64,000 nucleotides of DNA, taken from contig NZ_JAHBAG010000001.1 in assembly GCF_020510445.1 (NCBI RefSeq), positions 968,501-1,032,500 of the forward strand, written 5' to 3'. Numbering within the stretch: position 1 is the first letter of the stretch; the number at the start of each line of letters is the position of its first letter. A program made the translations under genes and the position numbers. Below the pieces are notes generated by a model, which saw nothing but the letters and a program-made list of their open reading frames with translations, did no database searches and had not been told where the DNA came from. The stretch comes from Hydrogenophaga taeniospiralis (GTDB lineage Bacteria > Pseudomonadota > Gammaproteobacteria > Burkholderiales > Burkholderiaceae_C). Shown piece by piece: positions 44,119 to 53,507 of the stretch.

Positions 44119-45281
44119 AATACATCGACGAATTCCGCGACGGTGACCTCGCCCGCCAGATCGGCGCGCGCATCGCCGCCGAAGCGCACCCGGACCGCAA
44201 CTACAGCTTCATGGAGTTCTGCGGCGGCCACACGCACGCCATCAGCCGCTACGGTGTGCTGGAGCTGCTGCCGCCCAACGTGCGCATGATCCACGGCCCG
44301 GGCTGCCCGGTCTGCGTGCTGCCCATCGGCCGCATCGACCTCGCGATCCGCCTCGCGTTGGAGCGTGGCGCCATCGTCTGCACCTACGGCGACACCATGC
44401 GCGTGCCCGCCAGCGACAGCCTTTCCTTGATCAAGGCCAAGGCGCGCGGCGGCGACATCCGCATGGTCTATTCGGCGGCCGACGCCATGGCCCTCGCGCG
44501 CGCCAACCCGCAGTGTGAGGTGGTGTTTTTCGCCATCGGTTTCGAGACCACCACGCCGCCCACGGCGCTCGCCATCCGCGACGCGGCGCGCGAGGGCCTG
44601 GCCAACTTCAGCGTCTTGTGCTGCCACGTGCTCACGCCCTCGGCCATCACCCACATCCTCGAATCGCCCGAGGTGCGCCAGCTCGGCACCGTGCCCATCG
44701 ACGGCTTCATCGGCCCGGCGCACGTGAGCATCGTGATCGGTTCCGCGCCCTACGAGCACTTCGCCGAGGAGTACCGCAAGCCGGTGGTGATCGCCGGCTT
44801 CGAGCCGCTGGACGTGATGCAGGCCATCCTGATGCTGGTGCGCCAGGTCAATCAGGGCCGCGCCCACGTGGAAAACGAGTTCACCCGTGCCGTCACGCCC
44901 GAGGGCAACCTCAAGGCCCAGGCCCTGGTGTCCGAGGTGTTCGCGCTGCGGCCGAGCTTCGAGTGGCGCGGTCTGGGCGAGGTGCCCTACAGCGCGCTCA
45001 AGATCCGCGAGGCCTTTGCCGCCTTCGACGCCGAGCGCCGCTTCGACCTGAGCTACACGCCCGTGGCCGACAACAAGGCCTGCGAGTGCGGCGCCATCCT
45101 GCGTGGCGTGAAAAAGCCGACCGACTGCAAGATCTTCGGCACCGTCTGTACGCCGGAAAACCCGGTCGGCTCCTGCATGGTGTCGAGCGAAGGCGCCTGC
45201 GCCGCGCACTACACCTACGGGCGCTTCCGCGACATCCCCATCGTCGCCACCTCCGCCACCACCGAAGAGGTCAGCCCATGA
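44115..45281 (+). CDS. hypD: HypD Fe(CN)2CO assembly protein
   Basis: A 388-residue iron-sulfur protein. FMEFCGGHTHAI, HGPGCPVCVLP and CCHVLTPSAI are the family motifs. The [4Fe-4S] ligands are in the C-terminal CECGAILRGVKKPTDCKIFG, TPENPVGSCMVSSEGAC block. HypD joins with HypC as the scaffold for the Fe ligands. The start overlaps hypC by ATGA. Confidence 0.95.
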   Translation: MKYIDEFRDGDLARQIGARIAAEAHPDRNYSFMEFCGGHTHAISRYGVLELLPPNVRMIHGPGCPVCVLPIGRIDLAIRLALERGAIVCTYGDTMRVPASDSLSLIKAKARGGDIRMVYSAADAMALARANPQCEVVFFAIGFETTTPPTALAIRDAAREGLANFSVLCCHVLTPSAITHILESPEVRQLGTVPIDGFIGPAHVSIVIGSAPYEHFAEEYRKPVVIAGFEPLDVMQAILMLVRQVNQGRAHVENEFTRAVTPEGNLKAQALVSEVFALRPSFEWRGLGEVPYSALKIREAFAAFDAERRFDLSYTPVADNKACECGAILRGVKKPTDCKIFGTVCTPENPVGSCMVSSEGACAAHYTYGRFRDIPIVATSATTEEVSP

Positions 45282-46390
45282 GAACCGAACACGACCAGGC
45301 CGGTGCCGGCGAGGCGCCCGCCTCCAAGCCCGTGAAGAAAAACTACATCCGCCCGCTCGACATCAAACACGGCCGCATCGACATGGGCCACGGCGCGGGC
45401 GGCAAGGCCGCGGCGCAGCTGATCGAGGAGCTGTTCCTCGCGGCCTTCGACAACCCATTCCTGCGTCAGGGCGACGACGGCGCCGTGCTGGCGCTGCCGG
45501 CCTTCGACCCCGCCGAGGGGCGGCTGGTGATGGCGACCGACGGCCACGTGATCTCGCCGCTGTTCTTTCCCGGCGGGGACATCGGTTGCCTCTCGGTGCA
45601 CGGCACGGTCAACGACGTGGCCATGAGCGGCGCGAAGCCGCTGTACCTGAGCGCGAGCTTCATCATCGAAGAAGGTTTCCCGCTGATCGACCTGCAGCGC
45701 ATCGTGCAGTCCATGGCTGCTGCTTCGCGCGAGGCCGGTGTTCCCGTGGTCACCGGCGACACCAAGGTGGTGGAAAAAGGCAAGGGCGACGGCGTGTTCA
45801 TCAGCACCACCGGCGTCGGCGTGCTGGCGCCGGGCGTGTCCATCAGCGGCCGCAACGCACGGCCGGGCGACGTGGTGCTGCTTTCTGGAACCATCGGCGA
45901 CCACGGCGTGGCCGTGCTGTCGCAGCGCGAGTCGCTGGCCTTCGAGACCACGATAGAGAGCGACACCGCCGCACTGCACACCCTGGTCGCCGCCATGCTC
46001 GCGGCCGCCCCGGGCGCGGTGCGTGTGCTGCGCGACCCCACGCGCGGCGGCCTCGCCACCACGCTCAACGAGGTGGCGCGCCAGTCGGGCGTGGGCATGC
46101 TGCTGCAGGAGGCCGCGATTCCCGTGAAGCCGCAGGTGGACGCCGCCTGTGAGTTGCTGGGCCTGGACCCGCTCTACGTGGCCAACGAAGGCAAGCTGAT
46201 CGCGGTGGTGGCGGCCGAAGCGGCCGAGACGGTGCTGGCCGCGATGCGCGCGCACCCGCTGGGGCAGGACGCGGCGCGCATCGGCGAAGTGACGGCCGAC
46301 CCGCACCACTTCGTGCAGATGGCCACGCGCTTCGGCGGGCGGCGGGTGGTGGACTGGCTCAGCGGAGAACAATTGCCAAGGATCTGTTGA
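45278..46390 (+). CDS. hypE: HypE dehydratase for cyanide formation
   Basis: A 370-residue HypE with an ATP-binding PurM-like fold. GHGAGGKAAAQLI, TDGHVISPLFFPGG and DPTRGGLATTLNEVA are typical. The C-terminal PRIC ends with the reactive cysteine that carries the thiocarboxamide. It converts carbamoyl from HypF to cyanide. It overlaps hypD by ATGA and is followed by an intergenic repeat. Confidence 0.95.
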   Translation: MRTEHDQAGAGEAPASKPVKKNYIRPLDIKHGRIDMGHGAGGKAAAQLIEELFLAAFDNPFLRQGDDGAVLALPAFDPAEGRLVMATDGHVISPLFFPGGDIGCLSVHGTVNDVAMSGAKPLYLSASFIIEEGFPLIDLQRIVQSMAAASREAGVPVVTGDTKVVEKGKGDGVFISTTGVGVLAPGVSISGRNARPGDVVLLSGTIGDHGVAVLSQRESLAFETTIESDTAALHTLVAAMLAAAPGAVRVLRDPTRGGLATTLNEVARQSGVGMLLQEAAIPVKPQVDAACELLGLDPLYVANEGKLIAVVAAEAAETVLAAMRAHPLGQDAARIGEVTADPHHFVQMATRFGGRRVVDWLSGEQLPRIC

Positions 46391-46466
46391 TCCCCCCGCG
46401 CCGCCTGCGGCGTCACCCCCCAGGGGGCGACACCAGCCGTCCGGCAAAGCCGGCCCGGCGGTGTCC
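46391..46466. repeat. Dispersed C-rich/G-rich repeat, copy C
   Basis: The reverse complement of copy B at 30105-30182 fits here with high identity: CCCCCCGCGCCGCCTGCGG, then CCCCCCAGGGGGCG, then CCGGCAAAGCCGG. It lies between hypE and the unknown ORF. The remaining bases to 46556 hold no ORF, but GACGAGGAGACA precedes the next start. Confidence 0.75.
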
Positions 46467-46556
46467 TGGGTGGGGCGCTGCACGCGCTTCGGAGAGGGCA
46501 TGTTGGACGAGTGATTGTTTTCGCGGGGCCATAAAAAAGAGACGAGGAGACAGGGC

Positions 46557-47105
46557 ATGTCGAGTCAGGTGTTTCGAAAGACCGAAAGCGGCAAGGCCGA
46601 GATCGCCCGGCGTCAGGCGGGGCTGTCGCCCGCCACGCGCACCGTGCTGATCATGGTCAATGGCAGTGATGCTGTGTCGGCCCTGATGGCGCGTGGTCTG
46701 TCGCAGCTGCAGGGGCATCTGGATGCGTTGCTGGCGCTGGGGCTGATCGAGCCGGTGGTGGCGCGTGCTGCGCCTGCGGCCTTGTCTTCACCACCGCCGA
46801 CCGTCGCGTTGTCGCCCGTGGCACCACACGCGAGCGAGGCGCCGCTGGCCGCGCCGACACCGGCCGCTGCGCCCGCGCAAGTGGCGCCCGCCAGCCTGAA
46901 CCTCGACGCCCTGCGCCGCAAAGCCCTGGCCCATCTGGGCAACCACTTCGGACCCGACACGCCGTTGGTCGCCCAGGCCCTGTTGGCCGCGCGCAGCGTG
47001 GGCGAGTTCAATGCGGCACTGGACGGCATCGAGTCCCAACTCGCCATCTACATGGGGCGCAAGCAGGCCGCGCGCGAGCTGCTGGCGCTGCGCCCCGCCC
47101 TCTGA
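46557..47105 (+). CDS. Conserved hypothetical protein between hypE and hoxX
   Basis: A 182-residue protein. The N-terminal 75 residues (VFRKTESGKAEIARRQAGLSPATRTVLIMVNGSDAVSALMARGL, LGLIEP) resemble the winged-helix-like module of small Burkholderiales hypothetical proteins. A Pro/Ala linker (about 80-120) and a helical C-terminal domain (LNLDALRRKALAHLGNHFGP, ARSVGEFNAALDGIESQLA) follow. I do not recognise a characterised function. It is in line with the operon, with GAGGAGA before the start, and lies eight bases before hoxX. Confidence 0.75.
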   Translation: MSSQVFRKTESGKAEIARRQAGLSPATRTVLIMVNGSDAVSALMARGLSQLQGHLDALLALGLIEPVVARAAPAALSSPPPTVALSPVAPHASEAPLAAPTPAAAPAQVAPASLNLDALRRKALAHLGNHFGPDTPLVAQALLAARSVGEFNAALDGIESQLAIYMGRKQAARELLALRPAL

Positions 47106-47112
47106 AAACCCG

Positions 47113-48867
47113 ATGAACCCTTTGCGCATCCTCCTGCTCTGCCACAGCTTCAACAGCCTCACCCAGCGGCTGTTCGCCGAGCTGTGCGCGGCGGGCCACA
47201 CCCTGAGCGTGGAGTTCGACATCGCCGACAGCGTGACCGAAGAGGCCGTGGCCCTGTTCCGGCCCGACCTGGTGCTGGCGCCGTTCCTCAAGCGCCGCAT
47301 CCCGGCCACGGTGTGGCAGCGCGTGACCTGCCTCGTGGTGCACCCCGGCCCGCCGGGCGACCAGGGGCCGTCGGCGCTGGACTGGGCGGTCCGGCGCGGC
47401 GAGCCGCACTGGGGCGTCACGGTGCTGCAGGCCAATGGCGATTTCGACGCCGGCCCGGTCTGGGCGCACGCGGTATTTCCTATGCGCGGGGCCGCCAAGG
47501 GCAGCCTGTACCGGCGCGAAGTCACGCAGGCCGCGCTGCAGGCCACGCTGGAGGCCGTGCAGCGCTTCGCCGGTGGCGAGCGCGAAGCCCTGGCGTGGAC
47601 CGACGGGGCGCCGGTGATCCGCTGGCAGCCGCTGCTGCGCCAGAGCGAACGCGCGATCGATTGGGCCGAGGACAACACCGCCACCGTGCTCGCCAAGATT
47701 CGCAGCGGCGACGGTCAGCCCGGCGTGCTCGACGCGCTCTGGGGCCAGCCCTGTTACCTGGGCGACGCCCACCCGGCCAGTGCCGCGAGCATGGCCGAGT
47801 TCAGCGATGCCGACCCCGGCGCCCTGCTGGCCGTGCGCGACGGCGCGCTGCTGCGCCGCACCGTGGGCGGCGGCGTCTGGATCGGCCAGGCCCGCCGTGC
47901 CGACCCGCCCGGCACACCGCCCGTGCAGGGCAGCTTCAAGCAGGTGGCGGCCGAGCTGTTCGCCGACGAAGCGGCGGGCTTGCCGCAGCGCCCCGTGCCG
48001 CTGGAGCGTTCGCCCGACGAATGGGGCGAGCTGCGCTACACCGAACACGGCCCCGAGGGCGCGCGCGTGGGCTGCCTGAGCTTCGACTTCTACAACGGCG
48101 CCATGTCCACCGCGCGCTGCGAGCGCCTGCGCGCCGCGCTGCAACAGGTGCGCGAGCGCGACACGCAGGTGTTGCTGCTGATGGGCGGTGAAGGCTTCTT
48201 CAGCAACGGCATCGACCTCAACAGCATCGAGGCCGCCGCGCACCGTCCGGGCGACAGCGCGGCCGATGCCTCGTGGCGCAACATCCAGGCCATGAACGAC
48301 GTGGCGCTCGGTGTGCTGCAGACCACCGACCGGCTCACGGTCAGCGTGCTGCGCGGCAACGCGGGCGCGGGCGGTGCGTTTCTCGCGCTCGCGGCCGATC
48401 AGGTGTGGGCGCACGGCAGCGTGGTGCTCAACCCGCACTACAAGAACATGGGCAACCTCTACGGCTCCGAGTACTGGACCTACCTGCTGCCGCGCCGCCT
48501 GGGCGAGGCCGGCGCGAAGGCGCTGATGGCGCAGCGCCTGCCGCTGCTGGCGGCCGAAGCGCTGCAGATCGGCCTGATCGACCACAACGATGCGGGGCCG
48601 CGCGAGGGCTTCGAAACACGGTGTCTGGAACGCGCGCTGGCCCTGGCCGGCTCCTACAATCGATCCGAGCAGCTGGCGGCCAAACAGGCCCGGCGCGAGC
48701 AGGACGAAGCCCGCCGACCGCTGGCCCATTACCGCGAACAGGAACTGGCGCGCATGCACCGCAACTTCTACGGTTTCGATCCCAGCTACCACGTGGCGCG
48801 CCACCACTTCGTGCACAAGCAACCGCACGCGTGGACGCCCCGGCATTTGGCAGTGCACCGGCTGTGA
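47113..48867 (+). CDS. hoxX: HoxX/HypX, CO-ligand synthesis enzyme
   Basis: A 584-residue bifunctional protein. The N-terminal formyltransferase-like domain has HPGPPGDQGPSALDWAV. The C-terminal enoyl-CoA hydratase-like domain includes GGEGFFSNGIDLN and RGNAGAGGAFLALAAD. HypX makes the active-site CO from formyl-tetrahydrofolate under aerobic conditions. The stop overlaps the GTG start of hoxA. Confidence 0.95.
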   Translation: MNPLRILLLCHSFNSLTQRLFAELCAAGHTLSVEFDIADSVTEEAVALFRPDLVLAPFLKRRIPATVWQRVTCLVVHPGPPGDQGPSALDWAVRRGEPHWGVTVLQANGDFDAGPVWAHAVFPMRGAAKGSLYRREVTQAALQATLEAVQRFAGGEREALAWTDGAPVIRWQPLLRQSERAIDWAEDNTATVLAKIRSGDGQPGVLDALWGQPCYLGDAHPASAASMAEFSDADPGALLAVRDGALLRRTVGGGVWIGQARRADPPGTPPVQGSFKQVAAELFADEAAGLPQRPVPLERSPDEWGELRYTEHGPEGARVGCLSFDFYNGAMSTARCERLRAALQQVRERDTQVLLLMGGEGFFSNGIDLNSIEAAAHRPGDSAADASWRNIQAMNDVALGVLQTTDRLTVSVLRGNAGAGGAFLALAADQVWAHGSVVLNPHYKNMGNLYGSEYWTYLLPRRLGEAGAKALMAQRLPLLAAEALQIGLIDHNDAGPREGFETRCLERALALAGSYNRSEQLAAKQARREQDEARRPLAHYREQELARMHRNFYGFDPSYHVARHHFVHKQPHAWTPRHLAVHRL

Positions 48868-50324
48868 CACCACCCCTCCTTCCCGAAGCCCTGCCCACCG
48901 TGCTCGTGGTGGACGACGAGGTGCGTTCGCTGGACGCGCTGCGCCGCACGCTGGACGAGGATTTCACGGTGTTCACCGCCAGCAGCGCCGAGGAGGCGCG
49001 CGGCCTGCTGCAGCGCCAGCCGGTGAGCGTGATCCTGTGCGACCAGCGCATGCCCGGCATGACCGGTGTGGCCTTTCTGAAAGAGGTGCGCGAGCAGTGG
49101 CCGGAGACCGTGCGCATCGTGATCTCGGGCTACACCGATTCCGAAGACATCATCGCTGGCATCAACGAGGCCGGCATCTACCAGTACATCCTCAAGCCCT
49201 GGTCGCCCGACCACCTGCTGGACGCGGTGCGCAACGCGGTGGAAGCCCAGGCCCTGCAGCGCCAGACCAGCCGGCTCGACCTGGAGCTGCGCACCAGCAC
49301 CCGCGTGCTGCGCCAGCGCACCGCCACACAGATGGCGCAGGCGCGCAGCAGCTTCGGGTTTGACCGCATCGTGCGCGCGCCGGGCAGTCCGTTGGACCTC
49401 GTCTGCGCCATGGCCGAACGCACCGCGCGCTACGACATCCCGGTGCTGGTGCTAGGCGAGTCGGGCACCGGCAAGGAGCTGCTGGCGCGCGCCATCCACT
49501 ACGCCTCGCCGCGCCTGACCGGCCCCTTCGTGGTGGAGAACTGCGCCGCCATCCCCGACTCGCTGCTCGAATCCGAACTCTTCGGCCACAAGCGCGGCGC
49601 CTTCACCGGCGCCTATGAAGACCACCCCGGCCTGTTCCAACGCGCCAATGGCGGCACGGTGTTTCTGGACGAGATCGGCGAGACCTCGCCGGCGTTCCAG
49701 GTGAAGTTGCTGCGCGTGTTGCAGGAGGGTGAGGTGCGGCCCGTGGGCGGCGCGCGCCCGGTGCCGGTGGACGTGCGCGTGATCGCCGCCACCCACCGCC
49801 AGCTGGAACAGCGCGTGCGCGACGGCCTGTTCCGCGAAGACCTGTACTACCGCATTGCCGGCATCACCATCACCGTGCCGCCCCTGCGCGAGCGCGTGGC
49901 CGACATCCCGCCCATCGCGCACCAGCTGGTTCTGGACGTGGCCGCCGAACTGGGGCACCCGGGCTCGACCCTGCCCGATGAAGCCATGGCCTGCCTCGTG
50001 GCCTACCCCTGGCCGGGCAACATCCGCGAGCTGCGCAACGAGATCGCGCGCGCGCTCGCGCTGCACGACGGTACCCGGCTGGACGCCGCGGCCTTCTCCA
50101 GCCGCGTGCTGCAGGGCCGCGCCGCGGGCTCGGCCGATGACCTCACCGCCGCCATCCCGCAGAGCGGCACGCTGGGCGAACGGCTGGACGTGATCGAGGC
50201 CATGCTGTTGCGTGAAACCCTGCTGCGCCACCGCTGGAACAAGACCCGCGCGGCGCAGGAACTCGGACTCTCGCGAGTGGGTCTCAGGTCCAAGATGCAA
50301 CGCTTCGGTCTCGACAAGCCATGA
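48864..50324 (+). CDS. hoxA: HoxA, NtrC-type sigma-54 activator
   Basis: A 486-residue response regulator. The start is GTG at 48864, inside the hoxX stop. The receiver has VLVVDDEV with Asp60 in ILCDQRMPG. The AAA+ domain has [14 protein letters not shown] (sigma-54 contact) and [11 protein letters not shown]. The Fis-type HTH is [29 protein letters not shown]. HoxA activates hox promoters. In the Cupriavidus model it is the unphosphorylated form that is active. The stop overlaps the hoxF ATG. Confidence 0.95.
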   Translation: MTPPLLPEALPTVLVVDDEVRSLDALRRTLDEDFTVFTASSAEEARGLLQRQPVSVILCDQRMPGMTGVAFLKEVREQWPETVRIVISGYTDSEDIIAGINEAGIYQYILKPWSPDHLLDAVRNAVEAQALQRQTSRLDLELRTSTRVLRQRTATQMAQARSSFGFDRIVRAPGSPLDLVCAMAERTARYDIPVLVLGESGTGKELLARAIHYASPRLTGPFVVENCAAIPDSLLESELFGHKRGAFTGAYEDHPGLFQRANGGTVFLDEIGETSPAFQVKLLRVLQEGEVRPVGGARPVPVDVRVIAATHRQLEQRVRDGLFREDLYYRIAGITITVPPLRERVADIPPIAHQLVLDVAAELGHPGSTLPDEAMACLVAYPWPGNIRELRNEIARALALHDGTRLDAAAFSSRVLQGRAAGSADDLTAAIPQSGTLGERLDVIEAMLLRETLLRHRWNKTRAAQELGLSRVGLRSKMQRFGLDKP

Positions 50325-52237
50325 CATCCAAAGGCCCCCACGCTCCACCGCTGCGCGGGTCGCTGCCCCCCCAGGGGGCTGATCCGGCTTGGGGCGGCCC
50401 GGCGCCGGATCGTGCTCCCTCCGCGTGCCTTCAGGCGGCCGACGCGGTGTTGTCCCGCTGGGGCCACGATCCACACGCGCTGGTGCAGGTGTTGCGCGAA
50501 ACGCAGGCGTTGACCCACTGGTTGCCGCGCGCCTTGTTGACCCACATCGCGCAAGCCTTGAACCTGCCGCTGGCTCAGGTCGAGGGGGTGGCCACGTTCT
50601 ACCGCTTCTTCCACACCCGGCCCGTGGGTCGCCTGCGGGTGCTGTTCTCCGACAACATCACCGACCGTTTGCTCGGCAGCGAAGCCCTGTTGTCCCGGCT
50701 CTGCGAGCGCCTGGGCGTGGCGCCGGGCCAGCCCGATGTCCAGGGCCGGTTCAGCGTGGACCGTTGCTCGTGCACCGGTCTGTGCGACCAGGGCCCGGCG
50801 CTGCTGATCAACCACCACCAGGTCATCACCCGGCTCGATACCGCGCGGGTGGACGCGCTCGCCGCGCTCATGCTGTCCGAGGTGCCGGCGGACCAGTGGC
50901 CCGCCGACTGGTTTCATGTGGACAACAAGGTGCTCCGCGCCGATGTGCTGCTGAGCGGGCTGTCGGCGGACGCGCCGACCTTGCCCGAAGTGCTCGCGCG
51001 TGAACCGCAGGCGCTGATTGACGAATTGGCCCGCGCCGGCCTGCGCGGGCGCGGCGGCGCTGGCTTTCCGACCGCACGCAAATGGCAGGCTTGCCGAGAC
51101 GCCGACACCAGCACTAGTGGCCCGCTGCGCTGCGTGGTCTGCAACGCCGACGAAGGCGAGCCCGGAACCTTCAAGGACCGCGCGCTGCTCAGCGAGCACG
51201 CCGACGCCGTGTTCGACGGCATGACCATCGCGGCGCGCGCCATCGGCGCACAGCAGGGCTGGCTCTACCTGCGCGGCGAATACCGCTACCTGCTGCCGCA
51301 GCTGCAGGCGGTGCTGGAGCGCCGCCGCGCCAGCGGGCTGCTCGGCGCCAACGCCGCCGGCCTGGCCGGGTTTGATTTCGACATTCGCATCCACCTCGGC
51401 GCCGGGGCCTACGTCTGCGGCGAGGAGTCGGCCCTGATCGAGTCGCTCGAAGGCAGACGCGGCACGCCGCGCATCCGCCCGCCGTTCCCGGTGGAGCGCG
51501 GCTACCTCGGTCGCCCCACCGTGGTCAACAACGTCGAGACCTTCTGTGCCGTGGCCCACATCGCGCGGCGCGGCGGCGCCTGGTGGGCCGGCATCGGCAC
51601 TGCGTCGTCCACCGGCACCAAGATCCACTCGGTGTCGGGCGACTGCGAGCGACCGGGTCTCTACGAATACCCGCTGGGCACGCCGATCGCACAGATCCTG
51701 GCCGACTGCGGCGCCATGGACGCCCAGGCGGTGCAGGTGGGCGGCCCCTCGGGCGCCTGCGTGCCCGTCTCGGGGTTCCACCGGCGCATCGCCTTCGACG
51801 ACGTGCCCAGCGCCGGCGCCTTCATGGTGTTCAACCCATCGCGCGACCTGTTCGAGGTGGCGCGCCACTTCGCCCGCTTCTTCGCGCACGAGAGCTGCGG
51901 ACTCTGCACGCCCTGCCGCGTGGGCACCGAGCTGGTGGTGCGGCGGCTGGACAAACTCGCCCTGGTACGTGGCGCCGGTCGCGGTTCGGCCTTCGACCTG
52001 CAACGCCTGCACGAGCTCGACGCCCTGCTGCACAGTGGCACGCACTGCGGCCTGGGCAGCTCGGCCTGCAACCCGCTGCGCGACACGCTGGCCCACTTCG
52101 GAGAGGTCTACGCGTCGCGCACGGCCACGCCGCAGTTCGAGCCCGAGTTCGATCTCGACGCCGAGCTTTCGGCGGCCCGGCGCGTGACCGGCCGCACCGA
52201 CGCCGGTGCCCACCTGCACACGGAGCACAAGCCATGA
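50321..52237 (+). CDS. hoxF: NAD-reducing hydrogenase diaphorase subunit HoxF
   Basis: A 638-residue fusion of NuoE-like and NuoF-like domains. The N-terminal domain has the CSCTGLCDQGP cluster motif. The NADH/FMN part has GLRGRGGAGFPTARKW, CNADEGEPGTFKDR and GAGAYVCGEESALIESLEG. The C-terminal [4Fe-4S] motif is ESCGLCTPCRVG. The first 35 residues are encoded by a dispersed repeat and do not resemble any HoxF, so the true start may be GTG at 50447 (VLSRWGHDPHALV). With the ATG, the start overlaps the hoxA stop (ATGA). Confidence 0.93.
   Translation: MTSKGPHAPPLRGSLPPQGADPAWGGPAPDRAPSACLQAADAVLSRWGHDPHALVQVLRETQALTHWLPRALLTHIAQALNLPLAQVEGVATFYRFFHTRPVGRLRVLFSDNITDRLLGSEALLSRLCERLGVAPGQPDVQGRFSVDRCSCTGLCDQGPALLINHHQVITRLDTARVDALAALMLSEVPADQWPADWFHVDNKVLRADVLLSGLSADAPTLPEVLAREPQALIDELARAGLRGRGGAGFPTARKWQACRDADTSTSGPLRCVVCNADEGEPGTFKDRALLSEHADAVFDGMTIAARAIGAQQGWLYLRGEYRYLLPQLQAVLERRRASGLLGANAAGLAGFDFDIRIHLGAGAYVCGEESALIESLEGRRGTPRIRPPFPVERGYLGRPTVVNNVETFCAVAHIARRGGAWWAGIGTASSTGTKIHSVSGDCERPGLYEYPLGTPIAQILADCGAMDAQAVQVGGPSGACVPVSGFHRRIAFDDVPSAGAFMVFNPSRDLFEVARHFARFFAHESCGLCTPCRVGTELVVRRLDKLALVRGAGRGSAFDLQRLHELDALLHSGTHCGLGSSACNPLRDTLAHFGEVYASRTATPQFEPEFDLDAELSAARRVTGRTDAGAHLHTEHKP
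50331..50405. repeat. Dispersed C-rich/G-rich repeat, copy D, in the hoxF 5' end
   Basis: CCCCACGCTCCACCGCTGCG, then CCCCCCAGGGGGCTGATCC and GGCGGCCCGGCG, resemble the other copies. It lies within the first codons of hoxF as read from the ATG at 50321. It is therefore either translated or part of a longer 5' region before GTG 50447. Confidence 0.7.
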
Positions 52238-52914
52238 GCAGTTTCAGCTTCGACGGCCAGCCCGTTCCCCTGCAGCCCGGCGACACCATCCTGCAGGCCG
52301 CGCAGCGCGCCGGCCACGAGGTGCCCCACCTGTGCTGGCACCCCGAGGTGTCGGCCAGCGCATCGTGCCGGGTCTGCACGGTGCGGGTCGATGGCCGGCC
52401 CGCGGCCGCCTGCACCACGGCCGCTGCCGCGGGGCAGCGCGTGGAATGCCACACCGCCGACCTGCGCGCGCAGCGGCTGCACCTGCTGCAGATGCTCTTC
52501 GTCGAGGGCAATCACTTCTGCCCCGGTTGCGAAAAAAGCGGCCACTGCCTGCTGCAGCACCAGGCCGAACGCGCCGGCATGACCGACCTGCACTACGAGA
52601 CCCTCAACCCCGAACGCCCGGTCGATGCCAGCCACCCCGACGTGCTGTTCGAGCCCAACCGCTGCATCCTCTGCCAGCTCTGCGTGCGCGCCAGCGACGA
52701 ACTCGATGGCAAACAGGTCTTCGCCATTGGCGGCCACGGCATAGCCACGCATCTGCTGATCAACAGCGCCAGCGGCCGGCTGGGCGACAGCGCGCTGGCT
52801 GTGACCGACCGCGCCGCCCACATCTGCCCGGTCGGTGCGCTGCTGCCCAAGCGGGTCGGCTTTGCGGTGCCCATCGGTCAGCGGACCTTCGACGACGCGG
52901 AGACACGAGGATGA
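52234..52914 (+). CDS. hoxU: HoxU diaphorase Fe-S subunit
   Basis: A 226-residue Fe-S protein like the NuoG N-terminus. The [2Fe-2S] ligands are in HLCWHPEVSASASCRVC and ACTTAA. The His/Cys [4Fe-4S] site (HFCPGCEKSGHC) and a further CILCQLC...CPVG ferredoxin-like motif follow. It passes electrons between HoxF and HoxY. It overlaps hoxF by ATGA; the 3' side is 61 bases before hoxY. Confidence 0.95.
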   Translation: MSSFSFDGQPVPLQPGDTILQAAQRAGHEVPHLCWHPEVSASASCRVCTVRVDGRPAAACTTAAAAGQRVECHTADLRAQRLHLLQMLFVEGNHFCPGCEKSGHCLLQHQAERAGMTDLHYETLNPERPVDASHPDVLFEPNRCILCQLCVRASDELDGKQVFAIGGHGIATHLLINSASGRLGDSALAVTDRAAHICPVGALLPKRVGFAVPIGQRTFDDAETRG

Positions 52915-52975
52915 GCGCCGCCCGGCCGTTCCGAAGGCGCTCAGTCCCGCAGTGCGCAGCACGGAGGGTTGTTCA

Positions 52976-53503
52976 GTGAGCACCGCGAACCCCGCCCCCG
53001 CCAAGCTGCGCGTGGCCACCGTCTCGCTGGCCGGCTGTTTCGGCTGCCACATGTCGTTCCTCGACATCGACGAGCGCCTGTTCGAGCTCATCGAACACAT
53101 TCAGTTCGACCGCTCGCCGCTGACCGACATCAAGACCGTGGGGCTGTGCGACATCGGCCTGATCGAAGGCGGGCTCTGCAACGCCGAGAACGTCGAGGTG
53201 CTGCGCGCCTTCCGCGCCAACTGCCGCGTGCTGGTGGCGGTGGGCGCCTGCGCCATCACGGGCGGCCTGCCGGCGCTGCGCAACCACCTCGACGTCGGGG
53301 ACATGCTGCAGGCCGTGTACGGAACCGTGCCCGACGACCCCGAACTCCCGCTGCCGCTCAACAAGGTGCACCCCATCCACGAAGTGGTGCGCATCGACCA
53401 CTCGCTGCCCGGCTGCCCGCCGTCGGCCGATGCCTTCTGGCATCTGCTGCAGGACCTCATCGCCGGGCGCGAACCCGCGCACGGCCTGATCCGCTACGAC
53501 TGA
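52976..53503 (+). CDS. hoxY: HoxY soluble hydrogenase small subunit
   Basis: A 175-residue small subunit without a signal peptide. SLAGCFGCHMSFLD, GACAITGGLPALRN and GCPPSADAFW carry the proximal cluster cysteines. The start is GTG 52976, seven bases after GGAGGG (52963-52968); the in-frame region before it has a poor start. There are no supernumerary cysteines. It is paired with HoxH. Confidence 0.93.
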   Translation: MSTANPAPAKLRVATVSLAGCFGCHMSFLDIDERLFELIEHIQFDRSPLTDIKTVGLCDIGLIEGGLCNAENVEVLRAFRANCRVLVAVGACAITGGLPALRNHLDVGDMLQAVYGTVPDDPELPLPLNKVHPIHEVVRIDHSLPGCPPSADAFWHLLQDLIAGREPAHGLIRYD

Positions 53504-53507
53504 GACC

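Noticed and set aside
50200..50320. A separate sigma-54 promoter for hoxF
   Set aside because: A GG-N10-GC spacing occurs inside hoxA (near 50236), but the flanking bases do not match the consensus. It may be chance in GC-rich DNA.
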